Positions 59,365 to 64,000 of a DNA stretch of 64,000 nt are shown piece after piece. The stretch lies in assembly GCA_016709725.1 (NCBI GenBank), contig JADJMG010000007.1, positions 1 to 64,000 of the forward strand, given 5' to 3'. Both the position numbers and the translations under genes were made by a program. Position 1 is the first letter of the stretch. Each line of letters starts with the position of its first letter. The DNA comes from Bacteroidota bacterium (GTDB lineage Bacteria; Bacteroidota; Bacteroidia; AKYH767-A; OLB10). The notes beneath the pieces are model-generated. The model was not told the origin of the DNA and made no database searches. It was given only the letters and a program-made list of their open reading frames with translations.

Positions 59365-60141
59365 ATGGACAGTATCCTTGTAAAGACAACCAACGCCCTT
59401 CGAATTCTAACACTTAACCGCCCCGATAAGTTCAATAGCTTCAATCGTGAAATGGCAATTCGTTTGCAAAATGAGTTGGATATTGCGAGTAACGATGAGA
59501 ACATCCGCGCCATTTTAATTACGGGTGAAGGAAAAGCATTTTGTGCAGGACAAGATCTTTCAGAAGCCATCGATCCGAATGGTCCTGGAATTTCGGCTAT
59601 CGTAACTGATCATTACAATCCCATTTTAACAAAAATTAGAAATATTGAAAAGCCAATCCTGTGCGCAGTGAATGGTGTTGCTGCTGGTGCGGGTGCAAAC
59701 ATTGCCTTGGCATGTGATGTTGTTGTCGCAGCCAATTCCGCTTCGTTTCTTCAAGCATTTAGTAAAATTGGTTTGGTGCCCGATAGCGGTGGAACTTTTT
59801 TCTTGCCCCGACTCATCGGTTTTCAACGAGCTTCTGCTTTAATGATGTTAGGTGATAAAGTGAGTGCTGCGGATGCTCTGCAGATGGGCATGTTGTATAA
59901 AGTGGTGGCAGACGATCAATTGATGATCGAAGCAGAAAAAATCGCAATTACATTAAGTACGATGCCTACTAAAGCCATCGGCTATACGAAAAGATTATTG
60001 AATGCATCCATGCATCAACAATTTGAAGAGCAATTGTTGATGGAAGGAGTGATGCAAACTGCAGCCGGAGAAACGGCAGATTATAAAGAAGGGGTAGATG
60101 CATTCTTGGAAAAAAGAAAACCCATCTTCAAAGGAAAATAA
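59365..60141 (+). CDS. paaG: 1,2-epoxyphenylacetyl-CoA isomerase (PaaG)
   Basis: Crotonase-fold enzyme of 258 residues that rearranges the ring epoxide to an oxepin and later isomerises a double bond. ILTLNRPDKFNSFNREMAIR is the crotonase start. The oxyanion-hole loops are TGEGKAFCAGQDLSEAIDPN and CAVNGVAAGAGANIALACDV. The catalytic Asp is in SKIGLVPDSGGTFFLPRLIG, as in known PaaG. It starts a second paa group, separated from paaABCD by three minus-strand genes, and is followed by paaH after 27 bases. Confidence 0.9.
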   Translation: MDSILVKTTNALRILTLNRPDKFNSFNREMAIRLQNELDIASNDENIRAILITGEGKAFCAGQDLSEAIDPNGPGISAIVTDHYNPILTKIRNIEKPILCAVNGVAAGAGANIALACDVVVAANSASFLQAFSKIGLVPDSGGTFFLPRLIGFQRASALMMLGDKVSAADALQMGMLYKVVADDQLMIEAEKIAITLSTMPTKAIGYTKRLLNASMHQQFEEQLLMEGVMQTAAGETADYKEGVDAFLEKRKPIFKGK

Positions 60142-60168
60142 TATTTATTGATTCGTAAAGTTGAATAT

Positions 60169-61338
60169 ATGATTTCAGTTCAAAAAGTAGGAGTGGCAGG
60201 AGCAGGATCGATGGGCACCGGAATTGCTCAGGTTGCCGCAACAGCAGGTTGTGAAGTTTTTCTTTTTGATACCAACAAAGAAGCCATAGATAAATCCATC
60301 AAAGGAATCAATGACCTCTGCGAAAAATTATTTGCTAAAGGAAAATTAAGTCGTGAGCAGGTAGATGATATTAAATCAAGAGTAAATCCTGCATACGAAG
60401 TGGAAACATTGAAAGGATGTGATTTATTTATTGAAGCCATCATTGAAAATTTAGAAATTAAATCTTCGTTGTTAAAGAATGTTGAACCGTTTCTTGCTGA
60501 TGATGCCATCATCGCTACCAATACTTCTTCGCTTTCCGTTACGGCCATTGCCGCAGCTTGTAAAATTCAAGAGCGTGTTATCGGACTTCATTTTTTTAAT
60601 CCAGCTACATTGATGCCCTTGGTGGAAGTGATTCCAGCCATTCAATCCATTGAGAAATTAGTGGGTGATTGTGTAAACTTAATGACACAGTGGGGAAAAG
60701 TTCCTGTTGTTGCAAAAGATACTCCCGGCTTTATTGTGAATCGTGTTGCTCGACCATTCTACGGTGAATCATTGCGCATTTTAGAAGAAGGAATTGCGGA
60801 TGTTGCTACTATCGATTGGGCTTTGAAAACCATGGGTGGTTTTAAGATGGGCCCTTTTGAATTGATGGATTTAATTGGCAATGACATAAATTACACCGTA
60901 ACAGAAACGGTGTGGACACAAATGTATTTTGATGCACGTTATCGCCCTTCGCTCATTCAGAAAAAGATGAAAGAAGCAGGGAGATTAGGAAGGAAATCGG
61001 GAAGAGGATATTATGAGTATGGAGAGGCTGCAATTGTTCCAGCGCCTCAAGAAAATTTAGAGTTGGGCGAATATATTTTCACGCGTGTCATCAGTATGCT
61101 CATCAATGAAGCGGTAGATGCCATGTATTTAAAAATTGCTTCCCGCGATGAATTAGATTTGGCCATGACAAAAGGCGTAAATTATCCCAAAGGATTATTG
61201 AAGTGGGCCGATGAAATTGGAATCAAAGTGATTTTGTCAACGTTGGATGGATTGCACAAAGAATATGGCGAAGATCGTTACCGTGCTTCCATCTTCATGC
61301 GAAAAATGGCAATTGACAATTTGAAGTTTTATAAGTGA
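60169..61338 (+). CDS. paaH: 3-hydroxyacyl-CoA dehydrogenase (PaaH)
   Basis: A 389-residue NAD-dependent dehydrogenase of the phenylacetate pathway. The Rossmann loop is VGVAGAGSMGTGIAQVAATA. The catalytic stretch ATNTSSLSVTAIAAAC and VIGLHFFNPATLMPLVEVIP, with its conserved His, are clear. VAKDTPGFIVNRVARPFYGE and GLKxGRGYYEYG-like RKSGRGYYEYGE follow. A second C-terminal helical domain is present (VISMLINEAVDAMYLKIASR), as in PaaH-type enzymes. The ATG at 60169 was chosen; an upstream TTG at 60148 adds seven unlikely residues. It follows paaG closely. Confidence 0.9.
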   Translation: MISVQKVGVAGAGSMGTGIAQVAATAGCEVFLFDTNKEAIDKSIKGINDLCEKLFAKGKLSREQVDDIKSRVNPAYEVETLKGCDLFIEAIIENLEIKSSLLKNVEPFLADDAIIATNTSSLSVTAIAAACKIQERVIGLHFFNPATLMPLVEVIPAIQSIEKLVGDCVNLMTQWGKVPVVAKDTPGFIVNRVARPFYGESLRILEEGIADVATIDWALKTMGGFKMGPFELMDLIGNDINYTVTETVWTQMYFDARYRPSLIQKKMKEAGRLGRKSGRGYYEYGEAAIVPAPQENLELGEYIFTRVISMLINEAVDAMYLKIASRDELDLAMTKGVNYPKGLLKWADEIGIKVILSTLDGLHKEYGEDRYRASIFMRKMAIDNLKFYK

Positions 61339-61392
61339 TGCGGAAGTTAAAAAATAAGTTTTAGTTTTTATTTGGCAGAAAATCACTCGTAA

Positions 61393-61863
61393 ATGTTATG
61401 CGCCTCCATTTCCTCTCCCATCGGTTGGCTCAATATCGAAGCTACCGATTGGTCCATCATCGCTTTGTATTTTACCTCAAAGCCGCATGAAGTACAGAGT
61501 GATCATCCACTTATTTTGGAAGCTAAATTGCAATTGCAATCTTATTTTGATGGATCGAGTAAGGAATTTAAACTGCCTCTCGATCCTCCCGGCACAGCAT
61601 TCCAACGTCAGGTTTGGGAGGAATTGAATATTCTCCCTTATGGACAAACTACTACTTACCTAAAATTAGCTAAGTCATTGGGTGATGAAAATAAAGTACG
61701 TGCCGTAGCAGGTGCCAATGCGGCGAATCCCATTGCAATTGTAATTCCATGTCATCGTGTCATTGCGGGCAACGGACAACTTACAGGCTATGCTTGGGGA
61801 TTGGATCGTAAAGAATGGCTTTTGCAACATGAGCAAAATAGAGAGCAATTAAAGTTGTTTTAA
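61393..61863 (+). CDS. ogt: Methylated-DNA-protein-cysteine methyltransferase
   Basis: A 156-residue suicide enzyme that removes O6-alkyl groups from guanine. The helix-turn-helix entry is FQRQVWEELNILPYGQTTTY, and the active-site motif IPCHRVIAGNGQLTGYAWGL carries the acceptor cysteine in PCHRV. The N-terminal half (IGWLNIEATDWSIIALYFTS) is the usual RNase H-like domain. It has no link to phenylacetate use and appears to be a passenger between paaH and paaI. It starts 55 bases after paaH and could be cotranscribed. Confidence 0.93.
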   Translation: MLCASISSPIGWLNIEATDWSIIALYFTSKPHEVQSDHPLILEAKLQLQSYFDGSSKEFKLPLDPPGTAFQRQVWEELNILPYGQTTTYLKLAKSLGDENKVRAVAGANAANPIAIVIPCHRVIAGNGQLTGYAWGLDRKEWLLQHEQNREQLKLF

Positions 61864-62303
61864 TAAGTTGAACGCTTTGCAAACCTTTGCACCTTGAAGA
61901 GGAACTTTGCGCCTTCGCGTGAGCTTGCCGAGGGTTGCGAGAAAATTTCAGTGAAGTGAAGCTGCTGAGATAATAATTATCGAAGCGCAGCCTTAGCATC
62001 TCTGCGCCCTTTTTACCCTGAGCTTGTCGAGGGGTGCGAGAAACTTTTTCGTCGCAAACTTTAAGGCTTGCCAAATTCAAGCTTAAGCCTCTCCCCTCGC
62101 GAGGCTTCGCGACCTCTCCAGAGGAGAGGGAGTTAAAAAGAAATGAATTTTTGATTTAACTATAATTGTCGTCGTAAGAAAAATTAGAACGATACAATTG
62201 CAGAGATTGAATAATCGCTCTCTTCATTTGTAAAGTTGTTCATTGTATACTATTTGTATAGGTATTTATCACTAGCTCTCATGTTTGGTTTCCCTTATTT
62301 CCT
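61864..62303. repeat. Intergenic cluster of dispersed repeat modules
   Basis: This gap repeats the modules of 12290-13620 in reverse orientation. GCGCCTTCGCGTGAGCTTGC and related fragments lie near 61910. ACCCTGAGCTTGTCGAGGGGT lies at 62015-62035, the exact complement of the element in the large array. GCCTCTCCCCTCGCGAGGC and TCCAGAGGAGAGGGAGTTAA lie near 62088-62135. No gene is supported. The rest (62140-62303) is AT-rich and shows nothing else. Confidence 0.75.
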
Positions 62304-62311
62304 TATTTTTG
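62304..62311 (+). promoter_or_regulatory. Putative -7 box of paaI
   Basis: TATTTTTG fits TAnnTTTG and ends 16 bases before the ATG at 62328. Confidence 0.48.
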
Positions 62312-62327
62312 TCGAAATTTAACCTCT

Positions 62328-62762
62328 ATGTCCGATCAAAATAGTCTTCCCAAACGAGTTGTCGATATGATGATGAGCAAAGACTACTTTAGTCAGTGGC
62401 TAGGCATCGAAGTGGTTTTAGCCGCACCAGGACAACCCATTTTGAAAATGAAGATCAGAAAGGAAATGTTAAATGGTTTTGGAATTGCTCACGGTGGAAT
62501 TTCTTTTTCTTTTGCAGATAGCGCTTTAGCTTTCGCATCAAATTCTCACGGACAAAAATCCGTATCCATCGAAACATCCATCAGCCATACAAAATCATTA
62601 ATGGAAGGCGATGAAATAATAGCTACTGCAACAGAGTTGAGTCGATCGAATAAAATTGCTGTTTATTCTATTGCAGTCACCGATCAACAAAATGAAACCG
62701 TTGCACTATTTAAAGGAACCGTGTACAGAACATCGAAGCATTGGTTCCCGGAGGAAGCATAA
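62328..62762 (+). CDS. paaI: Phenylacetate-pathway thioesterase (PaaI)
   Basis: Hot-dog fold thioesterase of 144 residues that frees CoA from hydroxylated or dead-end phenylacetyl-CoA intermediates. The family core is EMLNGFGIAHGGISFSFADS, with the conserved His-Gly-Gly and Asp. TSISHTKSLMEGDEIIATAT and ALFKGTVYRTSKHWFPEE follow. paaJ starts 26 bases downstream. The length and motif agree with PaaI. Confidence 0.9.
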   Translation: MSDQNSLPKRVVDMMMSKDYFSQWLGIEVVLAAPGQPILKMKIRKEMLNGFGIAHGGISFSFADSALAFASNSHGQKSVSIETSISHTKSLMEGDEIIATATELSRSNKIAVYSIAVTDQQNETVALFKGTVYRTSKHWFPEEA

Positions 62763-62788
62763 AATAGTATTAAAGAAAATTGAATAGA

Positions 62789-63993
62789 ATGAAAGATGCA
62801 TATTTAGTTTCAGGAGTAAGATCAGCGATTGGAAATTTTGCTGGAACATTAGCCGCAGTACGTGCCGATGATTTAGCAGCGAATGTGCTGAAAGGATTGT
62901 TGGAAAAGAATCCATCTTTAGATCCATCTGCCATCGAAGATGTGCTCTTAGGATGTGCCAATCAAGCCGGAGAAGACAACCGCAATGTAGCACGTATGTC
63001 GGTGCTTTTAGCAGGGTATCCTATTTCAGTACCTGGTGAAACAATAAATCGACTTTGTGCATCTGGACTTTCTGCTTCTGCTACAGCTTCCCGTATAATT
63101 AAAACGGGGGAAGCCGATATCATTGTTGCAGGAGGTGTAGAGAATATGACTCGTGGACCCTGGGTGATGTCGAAAACAAGTACACCTTATGGTCGCGATG
63201 CACAATTATTCGATTCGAGTTTTGGATGGCGATTTGTGAATCCATTGATGAAAGAAAAGTTTGGTGTAGAAGCGATGGGGGAGACGGCTGAAAATTTAGC
63301 GGTTCGTGATACCATCTCAAGAGAAGATCAAGATCAATTTGCATGGTGGTCACAGCAAAAAGCTAAGAAAGCATGTGAGAATGGTCGATTCGAAAAAGAA
63401 ATTATTCCCATATCCATCCCCGTTAGGAAAGGTGATCCGCTTATTTTTTCAACTGATGAATTTGCAAAACCAAATACAACTTTAGAGGGATTAGCTAAAT
63501 TGCGTCCAGCATTTAATAAACAAGGTACCGTAACTGCTGGTAATGCCAGTGGATTGAATGATGGAGCAGCAGCTTTATTGTTTGCTTCGGAAGATGGATT
63601 GAAAAACATCAATTAAAACCCTTAGCTCGTATTTTAGCTTCAGCAGCGCATGGTGTTGAGCCAGGTATTATGGGAATTGGTCCGGTGGAAGCTGCAAACA
63701 AAGCGATTCGTTTAGCCGGTATCACTTGGAATGATATTGATCTAATTGAATTGAATGAAGCTTTTGCTGCTCAAAGTTTAGCATGTATTCGTGCATGGAA
63801 CATAGCAGATAATGATGCTCGAATTAACCCAAATGGAGGTGCAATAGCCCTAGGTCATCCATTAGGAATGAGTGGTGCTCGAATTTTACTTTCTGCAGCG
63901 ATTGAATTGAAACTTCAGAAGAAGAAATATGCCCTCGTTACCATGTGCGTGGGAGTAGGGCAAGGGTATGCAATGGTGATTGAAGCTTGTTAA
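62789..63993 (+). pseudogene. paaJ: 3-oxoadipyl-CoA/3-oxo-5,6-dehydrosuberyl-CoA thiolase (single frameshift)
   Basis: Thiolase of the last steps of phenylacetate degradation. It begins MKDAYLVSGVRSAIGNFAGT. The nucleophilic Cys is in ETINRLCASGLSASATASRI. The catalytic His and second Cys are in GHPLGMSGARIL and VTMCVGVGQGYAMV. The break is near 63605: EDGLKNIN* should read GLKKHQLKPLARILASAAHG, and one missing A in an A run explains it. The merged 401 codons equal the usual length. The ATG at 62789 was preferred to a TTG at 62780. It is coupled to paaI. Confidence 0.9.
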
Positions 63994-64000
63994 GCTTTCA

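Overview
The window reads as low-GC chromosomal DNA of a member of the Bacteroidota. The evidence is several large secreted proteins ending in type IX secretion (T9SS) type A sorting domains, -7 promoter boxes of the Bacteroidota form TAnnTTTG in front of many genes, a BatA-domain protein next to a Bacteroidota-type dihydroorotase, and a Wza/Wzc exopolysaccharide locus. The genus cannot be named from the sequence alone.

Layout. 110-3428: BatA-domain membrane protein and pyrC, both full length but broken by many small indels. 3478-6671 (minus): a T9SS-exported BNR-repeat protein, equally broken. 6800-7811: a tRNA-Ala(GGC) preceded by a degenerate tRNA-like element and followed by six perfect-period 71-bp repeats that carry the tRNA 3' end, then a GIY-YIG gene with an in-frame stop. 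8055-19144: three more T9SS cargo proteins, an AHSA1-type protein and a 1.3-kb array of a ~433-bp composite repeat. 19360-21658: divergent hmgA and a fumarylacetoacetase-family gene (tyrosine catabolism). 21763-21943: four hairpins with an invariant loop and covarying stems. 22217-26132: ribBA, glmM and a cysteine desulfurase, followed by a secreted LVIVD-repeat protein. 28905-53821: a ~25-kb exopolysaccharide locus, almost all on the minus strand. 54048-63993: phenylacetate catabolism (paaABCD, then paaG, paaH, paaI, paaJ), interrupted by a minus-strand block with icd and containing an ogt gene and a repeat cluster.

How the genes work together. HmgA and the FAH-family enzyme convert homogentisate toward fumarate and acetoacetate. 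PaaABCD epoxidises phenylacetyl-CoA; PaaG, PaaH and PaaJ carry the ring product through isomerisation and beta-oxidation, and PaaI rescues stalled CoA esters. PaaE, PaaK and PaaZ are not in the window. In the polysaccharide locus a Wza-like lipoprotein, a Wzc-like tyrosine kinase, a Wzx flippase and a Wzy-like polymerase form the assembly and export machine. Glycosyltransferases, methyltransferases, a sulfotransferase, two nucleotidyltransferase-fold proteins, an asparagine synthase, a bi-domain oxidoreductase, a FemAB-like protein, a deacetylase-like protein and an acyltransferase would build and decorate the repeat unit. No priming sugar-phosphate transferase is visible.

Sequence quality. 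At least fifteen genes are interrupted, yet most merged lengths match their families. Several breaks are single-base changes in A or T runs, and some hit genes expected to be essential. Sequencing error is therefore the leading explanation. Two interruptions also remove coding sequence (icd and the six-module adhesin). Merged genes below are marked as pseudogenes only in the formal sense.
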